From OAS926 sp035503715 (lineage in GTDB: Bacteria > Pseudomonadota > Alphaproteobacteria > Rhizobiales > Rhizobiaceae): DNA of 64,000 bases. Positions 32,464-41,874 of this stretch are shown here, one piece after another; position 1 is the stretch's first letter, and the number at the start of each line of letters is the position of its first letter. Location: contig DATJTE010000007.1 in the NCBI GenBank assembly GCA_035503715.1, positions 1-64,000 of the forward strand. Reading direction: 5' to 3'. Position numbers and translations under genes: made by a program. The notes below the pieces were generated by a model that saw nothing but the letters and a program-made list of their open reading frames with translations, ran no database searches and was not told where the DNA came from.

Positions 32464-33237
32464 TCAATCATCCTCGGCTTTTGGCGTCAACAGACCGAGT
32501 TCCTCGAGGTCGATATCCGTCAGCGGATCTTCGTCCTCGGTCAGCGTGTCCGGATCGGCGGGCGGCAGCGGCATCTGGAAGTTCGCCGGCATGCGGGCCG
32601 ACAACAGCCCCGCGCCCTTCAACTCTTCGATACCGGGCAGATCGCGCACCTGCTCGAGCTGGAAATGGTCGAGGAATTTTTCGGTCGTCCCATAGGTCAC
32701 CGGGCGGCCGGGCGTCTTGCGGCGGCCGCGCATGCGCACCCATTCGGTTTCGAGCAGCGTGTCGAGCGTGCCCTTCGACGTTTCGACACCGCGAATGTCC
32801 TCGATCTCGGCGCGCGTCACCGGCTGGTGGTAGGCGATGATCGCCAGAACTTCGAGCGCGGCGCGCGACAGCTTCTTCTGCTGCACGGTATCGCGGCTCA
32901 TCAGGAAGGAGAGATCGCCGGCGGTGCGGAAGGCCCACGCCTCGCCGATGCGCACAAGGTTGACGCCGCGCTTCTCATAGGCGGCCTTCAGCTCGTCCAT
33001 GACGACCGGCACGTCGATGCCTTCCGGCAGGCGTGCGACAAGCTGCTTGTCGGTCACCGGCTCGGCGCTGGCGAACACGATGGCTTCCGCCATGCGCATG
33101 GCCTCGGCCAGATAGAGCCGTTCGGCGGGGTTTTCTGGCTGGACAGCCTCGCTGACCTCAGCCTCAACCTCGTCCTCTTCATATTCACGCTCGTTCAGCA
33201 CGAACGGGATGATGGTCGCGTTTCCGCCCTCGCTCAT
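32464..33237 (-). CDS. scpB: Segregation and condensation protein ScpB
   Basis: A 257-residue winged-helix kite protein that joins ScpA and SMC in the bacterial condensin, acting on the nucleoid. Features: AEAIVFASAEPVTDKQLVARLPEG near residue 50, KKLSRAALEVLAIIAYHQPVTRAEIEDIRGV, and GRPVTYGTTEKFLDHFQLEQVRDLPGIEELK. Both ends are acidic; the C-terminal tail of about 40 residues is Asp/Glu-rich. ATG 33237 overlaps the scpA stop by 4 bases. A frame that extends upstream into scpA is a shadow. Confidence 0.94.
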   Translation of the reverse strand: MSEGGNATIIPFVLNEREYEEDEVEAEVSEAVQPENPAERLYLAEAMRMAEAIVFASAEPVTDKQLVARLPEGIDVPVVMDELKAAYEKRGVNLVRIGEAWAFRTAGDLSFLMSRDTVQQKKLSRAALEVLAIIAYHQPVTRAEIEDIRGVETSKGTLDTLLETEWVRMRGRRKTPGRPVTYGTTEKFLDHFQLEQVRDLPGIEELKGAGLLSARMPANFQMPLPPADPDTLTEDEDPLTDIDLEELGLLTPKAEDD

Positions 33238-34076
33238 GAAATCACCTCGATTGCCGCCGCCGCCTTCGGTCGGTTCCTTATGTAGAGCGGCTCGAAAGCC
33301 GCATGCTGCCGCACCTCGATCGTGCCGTCGCGCACCATTTCCAGGCTCGCCGCGAACGTGCTGGCGATCGCCGTCGAACGCTCTTCCGGAGTGCTCATGT
33401 AGTCGATCAGGAAACGGTCGATCGTGGTCCAGTCCTTGATGGTGCCGATCAGCCGTTCGAGGATGTCGCGCGCATCCTTGAGCGACCACACGCCGCGCTT
33501 GGCGATGCGCACATTGGTGATCGCCTGGCGCTGCCGTTGCGAGGCATAGGCGGTCAGCAAATCGTAGAGCGTCGCCGAATATTCGTTGCGCTTCTCGACA
33601 ATGACCATTTCCGGCAGGCCGCGCTGGAAAACGTCGCGCCCGAGGCGGTTGCGGTTGACGAGCCGCGAGGCGGCGTCGCGCATCGCTTCCAGCCGCTTCA
33701 GCCGGAACTGCAGCACGGCGGCCATTTCCTCGCCGCTCTCGCCATCTTCGCCCGGCTGCTTGGGGATGAGCAGTTTCGATTTGAGATAGGCGAGCCACGC
33801 CGCCATCACGAGATAGTCGGCGGCGAGTTCAAGCCGCATCTCGCGCACTTCCTCGATGAAGCGCAGATACTGTTCCGCCAGCGCCAGCACCGAGATGCGC
33901 GACAGGTCGACCTTCTGGTTGCGCGCCAGGTGCAGCAGGAGGTCGAGCGGTCCTTCGAAGCCGTTCACGTCGACGACGAGCGAAGGCTCTCCGGTGGCGC
34001 GAGAATCGTCGTTCTCGGCCCAGAGCTTTTCGAAGGGCACCACCTTGCCGCCCGTGGTTTCCGGTGTTTCAGCCAC
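33234..34076 (-). CDS. scpA: Segregation and condensation protein ScpA
   Basis: A 280-residue kleisin of the SMC-ScpAB complex. The N-terminal GFEGPLDLLLHLARNQKVDLSRISVLALAEQYLRFI is the family signature that binds the SMC neck; AADYLVMAAWLAYLKSKLLIP follows. The C-terminal winged helix lies near DRFLIDYMSTPEERSTAIASTFAASLEMVRDG. Translation starts at GTG 34076 with AGGAG 8 bases upstream. nagZ precedes it by 11 bases, so nagZ-scpA-scpB form one operon, a conserved order in Rhizobiales. The smc gene is elsewhere. Confidence 0.95.
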   Translation of the reverse strand: MAETPETTGGKVVPFEKLWAENDDSRATGEPSLVVDVNGFEGPLDLLLHLARNQKVDLSRISVLALAEQYLRFIEEVREMRLELAADYLVMAAWLAYLKSKLLIPKQPGEDGESGEEMAAVLQFRLKRLEAMRDAASRLVNRNRLGRDVFQRGLPEMVIVEKRNEYSATLYDLLTAYASQRQRQAITNVRIAKRGVWSLKDARDILERLIGTIKDWTTIDRFLIDYMSTPEERSTAIASTFAASLEMVRDGTIEVRQHAAFEPLYIRNRPKAAAAIEVIS

Positions 34077-34087
34077 CGTCAGTACTC

Positions 34088-35107
34088 CTACGCGACCGCC
34101 TCGAAATAGGTCGCAAACTCGGCGCGAACCGCCGTCTCGATTTCCGCGTCACCGTGATGGATCGTCTTCAATGCCTGGTTGGCGCGTTCCAGCGCCCTGC
34201 CCTTGAGCGGCCCGGTCTTCGAGACGATGCCCCGCATTTCCTCCATCACGCCATTGCAGTGAAGAACGAGATCGCAGCCCGCCGCAAGGATCGCTTCGGC
34301 CTTCTCAGCGAAATCCCCAGAAAGTGCTTTCATCGACGTGTCGTCGCTGACCAGAAGTCCGTCAAAACCGATCTCGCCGCGCACGATCTCCTTGATCACC
34401 TTGGCGGACGTCGTTGCCGGGTTCTTCGGATCGATAGCACTGAAAACCACATGCGCCGTCATCGCCACCGGCAAATGGTTCAGCGCCTTGAACGGGGCGA
34501 AATCATGGGCTCGGAGTTCGGCCAGCGGTGTGTCCACGATCGGCAGCTCCAGATGCGTGTCGGCAAAGGCGCGGCCATGGCCGGGAATGTGCTTCATCAC
34601 CGGCAGCACACCGCCCGACATCAGCCCTTCCGCGGCGGCACGGCCAAGCTCGGTGACGGTTTTCGGGTCCTTGCCGTAGGCGCGCGTGCCGATCACGTCG
34701 TTGGCGCCCTCCACCGGCACGTCCAGCACTGGCAGGCAATCGGCTGTGATGCCGAAGCGTCTGAGATCAAAGGCGTGCAGCCGCGCCATCAGCCAGGCAG
34801 CGCGCACGCCCGCCTTCTTGTCGTCGCGGTAGATCGCGCCGATGTGCTGCCCGGACGGGTAGTTTTGGGTGATCGGTGGCTTGATCCGCTGCACGCGCCC
34901 ACCTTCCTGATCGATGAACACCGGTGCATCCGGCCGGCCGACGCTGTCGCGCATCGCCGCTGTCAGGTCGCTGATCTGCTGCGGTTCGCCGATATTGCGC
35001 GCGAAAAGGATGAAGCCCCACGGCCTTTCATCGCCATAAAAGCGGATTTCGTCCTGGGTCAGCTCTTTCCCGGCGCAGCCGAGGATCATCGCTTTTGATT
35101 CGCTCAT
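34088..35107 (-). CDS. nagZ: Beta-N-acetylhexosaminidase NagZ
   Basis: A 339-residue glycoside hydrolase family 3 enzyme of peptidoglycan recycling that releases N-acetylglucosamine from anhydromuropeptides in the cytoplasm. Motifs: VFIDQEGGRVQRIKPP near residue 60, KHIPGHGRAFADTHLELP near 165 with the His of the family's acid/base dyad, and GLLVSDDTSMKALSG near 240 with the nucleophile Asp. No signal peptide is seen, as expected. NagZ products influence beta-lactamase induction where AmpR is present. Confidence 0.94.
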   Translation of the reverse strand: MSESKAMILGCAGKELTQDEIRFYGDERPWGFILFARNIGEPQQISDLTAAMRDSVGRPDAPVFIDQEGGRVQRIKPPITQNYPSGQHIGAIYRDDKKAGVRAAWLMARLHAFDLRRFGITADCLPVLDVPVEGANDVIGTRAYGKDPKTVTELGRAAAEGLMSGGVLPVMKHIPGHGRAFADTHLELPIVDTPLAELRAHDFAPFKALNHLPVAMTAHVVFSAIDPKNPATTSAKVIKEIVRGEIGFDGLLVSDDTSMKALSGDFAEKAEAILAAGCDLVLHCNGVMEEMRGIVSKTGPLKGRALERANQALKTIHHGDAEIETAVRAEFATYFEAVA

Positions 35108-35152
35108 GCCGCGAATCTAGCCCAACGACAGGGCGGAATCACCCCCGGCAAA

Positions 35153-35184
35153 CAAAAACGGCGCGGCTGTTTCCAGCCACGCCG
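35153..35184 (-). terminator. Terminator after the SPOR gene
   Basis: CGGCGCGGCT (35159-35168) and AGCCACGCCG (35175-35184) form a 10-base stem with one mismatch. Minus-strand TTTTTGTTTG follows. It lies about 50 bases past the SPOR gene stop and ahead of nagZ. Confidence 0.8.
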
Positions 35185-35232
35185 CTTTGATTCTGTTCGC
35201 TTTTCCGGTGGTCCAGGCGCCGCGAGCGCCGC

Positions 35233-37905
35233 CTATTTCGACACGAAGCAGTTGCCGCCGGCCGCCTTGTAGCTTTCGCAGAGCTTGATGGCGTCATTCT
35301 TTGTCTCGGCCGGAATGCGGACGCGCCAGTAGGTGCCCTTGCCGGCGATTTCCGCCTTGACGATGTTGACGCCGCGGCCGCCGATCACGCTGCCATAGCG
35401 GCCGGCGAGGTCTTCATAAGTCGCCTGCGCGCTTTCCGCACTCGGCTGCGAGGCGATCTGCATCGACCAGGCGCCTGCCGTCGCGGCAGGAGCTTCGATA
35501 GGCGCTGCCACAGCGACCTGCTCGGGTGCTGCTTCCGCCGGCTTCTCTTCGGCAACCGGAGCGAGCGGCGACGCCGGTTCAGCCGGCGTTGATGCCGTTG
35601 CCTCGGCCGTCGTTGTCGTTTCCGAAGCACCCGGTTTCAAGGTCGGCGTCGGCACCGTCGTGCCGGTCGTCTCGTCCGCCGGCGCAACGATCGGCGTCGC
35701 GTCGGTTGCCGGGGCAAGTGCAGGCGCTGCCGGAGCCTCTGCGACGGTGGTCGCAGGAGCAGGTGCCACTTCCTCGCGCGGAACCAGCGTGCCGTCCGAC
35801 CTCACGACCATGGTCTTCACCTTGCGCGGTGCGACGGCGATGATGTCGCCATTGGTCGATTCAGGGGCTGCGTCCGCGCTCGGTTCGATGCGGTCTTCGC
35901 TCTTGGGCGCCAGTGGCAGCCCGGCCGTGTCTTCCGCCGTCGGCTCAGGCGCTGCGGCGCGCGCACCCGGGTCGGCGGCCGCGATATCAACCGGCTCCTC
36001 GGTCGTCGACACCAGCTTTTCCTGCGTCGGCGGCGTGGGTTCCGTACCACCGGCCGCCATGGTCTCGAAAACCTTGTTGTCCTGGTTCGGCACGGACGTG
36101 CCACCCGGGTTCTCGGGCTTCACCTTCACCGGCTCATTGTCGGCCTGGACGACGACGGGAACGCTGCTGTCACTGCCACTGCCGAACGACAGCGCGAACG
36201 CGCCAACACCACCGAGCAACGCGACGCCACCGACGACGGCCGCGATCATCAGCCCGCGGCGCGGCGCCGGCTCGACCGTCTCGGCGGCATGGCTCGGGAG
36301 TTCCATCCCGTCGTCGAAATCCTCGTCGCGGATTGCCGCGAAGGGATCCTCGTCCAATGCGGAATCCGGTTCGTTCGAATTGACGGCAACCGCTGCCTGC
36401 CGTGCGGGGCCGGCATAGGCTCCAGCGTAGGCGGAACCGCCGGCGGCCGCTTCGCGCACCTGCCGATACAGAGCATCAAAGTCAGCGTCGAAATCGACAC
36501 GCTGCGACATGTTCGCCGCAACGCGTGGCGGAGCCTGGGGCTCCGGCGCCGGCGGCTCGTTGAAGACGGACGCGAAGTCAGCGTCGAGGTCGTCATAAAC
36601 CGCCCGCTCGCTGTCCGGCTCTTCGTAGTTGATCTCCGGCAGGTCGAGATCGTCGGCATAGGCGACAGCCGCTTCCGGCACGTCGAGCGTCTCGACCTCG
36701 GGCGCGTAATCCTCGTCCCGCGACTCCGTGCCTTCATCGTCATGGCTGCGATAAGCGCTGGTGTCGACGGTGAACGGCGTATGGTCGTATTCCGGCAATT
36801 GGGCGTGGGTCTCGGCGTGCTCGGGCGCCTCAACTTCCGCCGTCATCACGTCAAGCAGATCGTCCAGATTGTCTTCGTCCGTGGCAACCGTCTGAACCGG
36901 CGCCTCATACGCCGCCTCGGGCTCGTAGGCAGGTTCCTCTTCATAGGCGTGTTCCGGCTCATGGGTCGGCTGCGCAACTTCGACAATCGGTGCAGGCGCC
37001 GGCGGCTGATAGCTAACCGGGGCGGAACGCTCAAAAGCCGCGCTTGCCAGCGGGTGGTTCGTGCGCGCCCAGCGAGAAATCTGTTCGGCCTGCATAGTCC
37101 CACGGGCTTCAGGCTGAGCTGGCATCTCGATCTCAGCGTGCGCGATCGAATTGCCAAGCAAGGCGTTCAACTCGTCCTCGAGTTCGAGCGCTGGTGCAGA
37201 GACAACTGGTGCGGCAGCCTGAACCGGCTCTGGCACATGACGGGGCTGCTCCTCGAGATCGGCCAGCATCTCGCTTTCGAAGTCGGCGCCGAAATCCATG
37301 TCGACTTCGGCAAAGGCTTCATCTTCGTTCGCAAACCGGGGCTCTTCAGCCTGCGGAGTAACGGCTCGTGGAGAGGCGGCTTGTGGAGCGACGGCTTCGA
37401 CTTCGTGCTCATCCAACGAAAGGTCGATGTCGCCGAGCAGATCATGCTCGTCGATGTGCAATTCATCCTCAAGAGATTCCGAGAAGGCGGCATCGAGGTC
37501 GTCATCGTCATGCACGGCGACGGGCTCGGGCGCCGGCGCATAGGACTGGGGTGCCTGACGCGCTGCCGCAAACGGAGCGGGCGCTGCCTCCATCGGCTCG
37601 TCGGCAAATTCGCCCAGCAGTTCCTTTTCGAGGTCGATGCCGAAATCGTCTGAACCGGCAGGCTCATAGGCCTGCGGGGCCGGCTCGGCCGCCCTCGCCT
37701 CGGGCGCGGCTGCTACCGGCGCGGTTGTCGCTGGCGCGGAAACCGTGGGAGCAGGCGTATTGGCAGCTTGGGGCTCCGGCTTGGGAGTGCTCTTCTTCAC
37801 GGCTTCGCGCGGGTCGAAGCCCATGATTCTGGTCAATTCTGCAAACGGATCGTCTTCGCTGAAGTTTATCGGGTCGTTTTTTCGCAGCTGGCTGGTGTCT
37901 GCCAT
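35233..37905 (-). CDS. SPOR domain protein with long acidic N-terminal region
   Basis: An 890-residue protein. About 550 N-terminal residues are low-complexity and rich in Glu, Ala, Pro and Asp. One membrane segment follows (GLMIAAVVGGVALLGGVGAFALSF), then about 230 residues of Pro/Thr/Ala linker and a C-terminal SPOR domain (AGAWSMQIASQPSAESAQATYEDL to CESYKAAGGNCFVSK) that binds denuded septal glycan. So the acidic part is cytoplasmic and the SPOR domain periplasmic. ATG 37905 has GGAAGAGG upstream. It likely helps cell division. The gene lies between nagZ and argS, as in other Rhizobiales. Confidence 0.88.
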   Translation of the reverse strand: MADTSQLRKNDPINFSEDDPFAELTRIMGFDPREAVKKSTPKPEPQAANTPAPTVSAPATTAPVAAAPEARAAEPAPQAYEPAGSDDFGIDLEKELLGEFADEPMEAAPAPFAAARQAPQSYAPAPEPVAVHDDDDLDAAFSESLEDELHIDEHDLLGDIDLSLDEHEVEAVAPQAASPRAVTPQAEEPRFANEDEAFAEVDMDFGADFESEMLADLEEQPRHVPEPVQAAAPVVSAPALELEDELNALLGNSIAHAEIEMPAQPEARGTMQAEQISRWARTNHPLASAAFERSAPVSYQPPAPAPIVEVAQPTHEPEHAYEEEPAYEPEAAYEAPVQTVATDEDNLDDLLDVMTAEVEAPEHAETHAQLPEYDHTPFTVDTSAYRSHDDEGTESRDEDYAPEVETLDVPEAAVAYADDLDLPEINYEEPDSERAVYDDLDADFASVFNEPPAPEPQAPPRVAANMSQRVDFDADFDALYRQVREAAAGGSAYAGAYAGPARQAAVAVNSNEPDSALDEDPFAAIRDEDFDDGMELPSHAAETVEPAPRRGLMIAAVVGGVALLGGVGAFALSFGSGSDSSVPVVVQADNEPVKVKPENPGGTSVPNQDNKVFETMAAGGTEPTPPTQEKLVSTTEEPVDIAAADPGARAAAPEPTAEDTAGLPLAPKSEDRIEPSADAAPESTNGDIIAVAPRKVKTMVVRSDGTLVPREEVAPAPATTVAEAPAAPALAPATDATPIVAPADETTGTTVPTPTLKPGASETTTTAEATASTPAEPASPLAPVAEEKPAEAAPEQVAVAAPIEAPAATAGAWSMQIASQPSAESAQATYEDLAGRYGSVIGGRGVNIVKAEIAGKGTYWRVRIPAETKNDAIKLCESYKAAGGNCFVSK

Positions 37906-38010
37906 GTCCCTCTTCCGTACTCGTACCAAGTTCGGACGCCGGAGACGTCACTTTGTTCGGCCCCTACCAGTCCAATGTGGGCAAAAGGTGACAGTATTTC
38001 CGGCTGGAAC

Positions 38011-39768
38011 CTAGCGCATTTCGGTGGGGGCGTCCGCTCCGATAATCGCCAGGCCCGAGGTCAAAACGTCGGAAACGGCCTGCACCAGCCCTAGTCTGGC
38101 ATTGGTCAATACTGGATCGTTAACCTTAACAAAGCGTAAGTCCGGATTATCGGTGCCCCTGTTCCAGTGTCCGTGGAACGCGCTTGCCAGATCGTAGAGA
38201 TAGAACGCCAGCCGGTGCGGCTCGTGTGCCAGAGCCGCGCCTTCGACGACGCGCGCATATTCGCCGAGCTTCTTGATCAGTGCGATCTCACCCGGATCAG
38301 TTAGCAGGTTAACCGCGCTCTTCAGCGCCTCCCGGCCAAAATCGCGCTCGCCAAGCTGCTCCCTTGCCTGCCGGAACACGGAATGGGTCCGCGCCGACGC
38401 GTACTGCACGTAAAAGACAGGATTGTCCTTGGACTGCTCGGTCACTTTGGCGAAGTCGAAATCGAGCGGCGCGTCGTTCTTGCGGTAGAGCATCATGAAG
38501 CGGATCGGATCGCGTCCAACCTCCTCGACCACCTCGCGCAGCGTGATGAAATCGCCCGAGCGTTTCGACATCCGCACGGGCTCGCCGTCCCTGAACAATT
38601 TGACCAACTGGCAGAGCAACACGGTCAGTTTCACGCGGCCGTCCGTCGAGGCCTTCGCCAGCGCCTCCAGCCGCTTCACATAGCCGCCGTGATCCGCGCC
38701 GAGCACATAGATCAGCTCATCGAATCCACGGTCGACCTTGTTCTTGAGATAGGCCACGTCGGCGGCGAAATAGGTGAACGAGCCGTCCGATTTCACCAGC
38801 GGCCGGTCCATGTCGTCGCCGACCTCGGTCGAACGGAACAGCGTCTGCTCGCGATCCTCCCAGTCGTCCGGCTTTTCGCCTTTCGGCGGCGGCAGCTTGC
38901 CTTTGTAGATATGGCCCTTGATCGTCAGGTCGTTGATCGCCGACCGGATCGCCTTGGCGCCGTCGGCATGCAGCGTCCGTTCCGAGAAGAACACGTCATG
39001 GTGGACGTTGAGCAGCGCCAGGTCCTCGCGGATCATCGCCATCATGGCGTCGACAGTGCGATCCTTGACGATCTCAAGCGCTTCGTCGTCCGGCTTCTGC
39101 AATAGGCTGCGGCCAAACTCCTTGGCCAGCGCCTGCCCGACCGGAATCAAATAGTCGCCGGGATAGAGGCCTGCCGGGATTTCGCCGATGTCGTCGCCGA
39201 GCGCCTCGCGGTAGCGCAACAACGCGGAGCGGCCGAGCACATCGATCTGCGAGCCGGCATCGTTGATGACGTATTCCTTGACGACGCCAAAACCAGCGAA
39301 GGCGAGCAGGTTGGCCAGCGTGTCGCCGACCACCGCGCCGCGGCAATGGCCGACATGCATCGGTCCTGTCGGATTCGCCGAGACGTACTCGACATTGATC
39401 ATCTGGCCCTTACCGACGGTTGAGCGCCCGTAGTCTGTCCCGGTCGCCAGCATGTCGGCGAGCCGCGCCTGCCAGTAGCTGTCGTTCAGCCGAAGATTGA
39501 CGAAGCCCGGGCCGGCGACTTCGGCGCCTGCCACGTCCGGATCGTTCTTCAGCAGCGCGACGAGTTGTTCGGCAAGCGCGCGCGGATTCTGACCGGCCGG
39601 TTTGGCCAGTACCATCGCCGCATTGGTCGCGAGATCGCCGTGGCTCGCATCGCGCGGCGGCTCGACCGTAATGCGCGCGAGATCAAGCTCGCCGCCATAT
39701 TTGTCTTTAAGACCAATGGTTTGAACGGCTTTTTTGATCCGATCATTGAAATCGGCGAAGATATTCAT
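38011..39768 (-). CDS. argS: Arginyl-tRNA synthetase
   Basis: A 585-residue class I synthetase. The HIGH-like site is SANPTGPMHVGHCRGAVVGD near residue 115, the KMSKS equivalent is PVRMSKRSGDFITLREVVEEVG near 385, and the C-terminal DALR anticodon-binding domain ends the protein (SAFHGHWNRGTDNPDLRFV). Length is normal. It precedes the SPOR gene by about 100 bases on the same strand and follows dgt by about 50 bases, so a dgt-argS-SPOR run is likely. Confidence 0.97.
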   Translation of the reverse strand: MNIFADFNDRIKKAVQTIGLKDKYGGELDLARITVEPPRDASHGDLATNAAMVLAKPAGQNPRALAEQLVALLKNDPDVAGAEVAGPGFVNLRLNDSYWQARLADMLATGTDYGRSTVGKGQMINVEYVSANPTGPMHVGHCRGAVVGDTLANLLAFAGFGVVKEYVINDAGSQIDVLGRSALLRYREALGDDIGEIPAGLYPGDYLIPVGQALAKEFGRSLLQKPDDEALEIVKDRTVDAMMAMIREDLALLNVHHDVFFSERTLHADGAKAIRSAINDLTIKGHIYKGKLPPPKGEKPDDWEDREQTLFRSTEVGDDMDRPLVKSDGSFTYFAADVAYLKNKVDRGFDELIYVLGADHGGYVKRLEALAKASTDGRVKLTVLLCQLVKLFRDGEPVRMSKRSGDFITLREVVEEVGRDPIRFMMLYRKNDAPLDFDFAKVTEQSKDNPVFYVQYASARTHSVFRQAREQLGERDFGREALKSAVNLLTDPGEIALIKKLGEYARVVEGAALAHEPHRLAFYLYDLASAFHGHWNRGTDNPDLRFVKVNDPVLTNARLGLVQAVSDVLTSGLAIIGADAPTEMR

Positions 39769-39819
39769 GTGCTCAGTCTCGTGGGTAATGCACGGCTAGA
39801 GGCCGGAAGTCGCGTCGCG

Positions 39820-41043
39820 CTAGCCCAAATCCGGGGTGCGGTCAAACAGCCGCTTGTGCTCCTTGATCGCATAAGTGTCGGTCATGCCGGCGAGGAAATC
39901 CGCCACGTGCCGCGCCTTGATGCGATCTTCGGCACGCACCAGAATCTCGCGCCAGCCCTCGGGCATCGCGGCCGGATCGGCGAAATAGGCGTCGAACAAA
40001 TCCTTGACGATCTGCTCGGCGTTTTCGCGGACGGCCATCACGGAGGAATGGCGATAGACGTTTTGATAGAGGAATGCCTTCAGCGATTTCTCGTCCGTCG
40101 CCATTCCAGGCGAGAACGTCACTACAGCCCTGCCCGCATCGTGAATGTCCTCGACACTCTTCGGCGCTAATCCGGCGAGCGTCCCGCCCGCAGTGGTGAT
40201 GACATCCTCGACCATACGCGTGATCTGCCGCCGCATCAGTTCATGGCTGGTGCGCACATCGTCGAGCCGGGGATATTTCTGCCGCACCTCCTTCAGGATG
40301 CCACCCGGCAGCGGCACATCGGCCAACATCTCCAGAGTCAGCAGGCCCGAGCGCAGCCCGTCGTCTATATCGTGCGTGTTGTAGGCGATGTCGTCGGCGA
40401 TCGCCGCGCACTGCGCCTCGACCCCGGCGAAGCGGGCAAGCTCCAGATCAAACAGCCCGGAAAAATCGCGGATCGGCTGCGGCACCGGACCTTTCAGCCC
40501 CTTGCCTTTGGCGTGGGTCAGCGGGCCATTGTGCTTGACCAGTCCTTCGAGCGTCTCCCAGCTGAGGTTCAGCCCTTCGAATTCGGCGTAGCGATTCTCG
40601 AGCTTGGTCACGACGCGCAGCGACTGCGCATTGTGGTCGAAGCCGCCCCACTGCGCGAGCTTTTCGTTCAGCGCGTCCTCGCCGGTGTGCCCGAATGGCG
40701 TGTGGCCGAAGTCGTGGACCAACGCGATGGCTTCGGCGAGATCCTCGTCGACCTTCAGCGCCCGCGCCAGCGCGCGGGCGATCTGCGCCACCTCGATCGT
40801 ATGGGTCAGCCGCGTGCGGTAATGGTCGCCTTCATGGGCGACGAACACCTGAGTCTTGTGCTTCAGCCGCCGGAATGCGGTCGAGTGGATGATCCGGTCG
40901 CGATCACGCTGGAAAGGCGTTCGGGTGCGGCTTTCCGGCTCGTCATAGAAGCGTCCGCGTGTCTTCTCGGGATCCGACGCATAGGGCGCCCGCGGCCTGT
41001 ATCCGAAGCCGATATCGCCCAGGCCAGGGCCTTTTTCGTCCAT
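39820..41043 (-). CDS. dgt: Deoxyguanosinetriphosphate triphosphohydrolase-like protein
   Basis: A 407-residue HD-domain dNTP triphosphohydrolase that lowers dGTP and other dNTP pools. The metal site is spread over HTIEVAQIARALARAL, AIALVHDFGHTPFGHTGEDALNE and EAQCAAIADDIAYNTHDIDDGL. The N-terminal RTPFQRDRDRIIHSTAFRRLKHKTQVFV is the family signature. It corresponds to the short type 2 dgt-like group of alphaproteobacteria. It is divergent from erpA with a 95-base promoter gap. Confidence 0.94.
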   Translation of the reverse strand: MDEKGPGLGDIGFGYRPRAPYASDPEKTRGRFYDEPESRTRTPFQRDRDRIIHSTAFRRLKHKTQVFVAHEGDHYRTRLTHTIEVAQIARALARALKVDEDLAEAIALVHDFGHTPFGHTGEDALNEKLAQWGGFDHNAQSLRVVTKLENRYAEFEGLNLSWETLEGLVKHNGPLTHAKGKGLKGPVPQPIRDFSGLFDLELARFAGVEAQCAAIADDIAYNTHDIDDGLRSGLLTLEMLADVPLPGGILKEVRQKYPRLDDVRTSHELMRRQITRMVEDVITTAGGTLAGLAPKSVEDIHDAGRAVVTFSPGMATDEKSLKAFLYQNVYRHSSVMAVRENAEQIVKDLFDAYFADPAAMPEGWREILVRAEDRIKARHVADFLAGMTDTYAIKEHKRLFDRTPDLG

Positions 41044-41138
41044 CGCCGCCGTTCAGCCGCCCGTTGACTTGGTCTTAGGGGCTTCATACCTATGGTGTTA
41101 ATGCGAACGCAAGGCGACGGCCTTGCCGCGAGGACCTT

Positions 41139-41486
41139 ATGGGCGCTGACGCCAAGACCGGAATGAAGGTCGAAATGACAGATGCCGCCGCCAGGCGGAT
41201 CAACGCGATTGTTGCCAAGGAACCCGGCAAGAACGCGCTGCGCGTCGCGGTCGAGGGCGGCGGCTGTTCGGGCTTCTCCTACAAATTCGATCTGGTCGGC
41301 GACAGGAATGCCGACGACGTCGCCATCGAGAACAACGGCGCCACGGTGCTGATCGACGAATTGTCGCTGGTCTACATGGGCGGCTCGGTCATCGACTTCG
41401 TCGACGACCTGATGGGCCAGTCGTTCCAGATCAGGAATCCGAACGCTGTCGCCTCCTGCGGCTGCGGCACCTCCTTCTCCATCTGA
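41139..41486 (+). CDS. erpA: Iron-sulfur cluster insertion protein ErpA
   Basis: A 115-residue A-type carrier that hands Fe-S clusters to apoproteins. The three cluster cysteines are present: GGGCSGFSY near residue 45 and CGCG in NAVASCGCGTSFSI at the end. The divergent dgt-erpA and following xth order is conserved in Rhizobiales. ATG 41139 has GAGGA upstream; ATG 41163 is an alternative that would give the common MKVEMTDAA start. Confidence 0.92.
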   Translation: MGADAKTGMKVEMTDAAARRINAIVAKEPGKNALRVAVEGGGCSGFSYKFDLVGDRNADDVAIENNGATVLIDELSLVYMGGSVIDFVDDLMGQSFQIRNPNAVASCGCGTSFSI

Positions 41487-41490
41487 GCCC

Positions 41491-41874
41491 ATGTCCGGAC
41501 CGAATGCGGTCCGGCAGGTCGCGCTTGCCGGCGGCGCCGACATCGATGCGACCCTGCGCTTCTGGAACGACGTGCTGGCGCTGAACACGCATGCGCGCTT
41601 CGACCCGCCCGGCATTGCCTTCATCATGGTCGGCGGCGTGCGCTTCTTGTTCGAAAAATCGAACGCACCGGCCACCGTCTATCTCGACCTGCCGGACGTC
41701 TTCACCTTCTGCAAAGGCCTCGTCGCAAAGGGAGTCGCACTGTCCGCGCCGCCGCGCCTCGTCCACCACGACAAGGATGGCCAGTTCGGTCCGGCCGGCG
41801 AAGGCGAATGGATGGCGTTTGTAAAGGATCCGGCCGGCAACGCGATCGGCCTCGTCACGCGCCGGCCCGGCTAG
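41491..41874 (+). CDS. VOC (glyoxalase/bleomycin resistance) superfamily protein
   Basis: A 127-residue protein with one vicinal-oxygen-chelate repeat pair: FWNDVLALNTHARFDPPGIAFIMVGGVRFLFE and VYLDLPDVFTFCKGLVAKGV then FVKDPAGNAIGLVTRR. Typical end motif DPAGN is present. The enzyme activity is not evident because metal ligands vary in this fold. It starts 4 bases after erpA, so they are co-transcribed, and it ends with a 4-base overlap against the convergent LysE gene. Confidence 0.82.
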   Translation: MSGPNAVRQVALAGGADIDATLRFWNDVLALNTHARFDPPGIAFIMVGGVRFLFEKSNAPATVYLDLPDVFTFCKGLVAKGVALSAPPRLVHHDKDGQFGPAGEGEWMAFVKDPAGNAIGLVTRRPG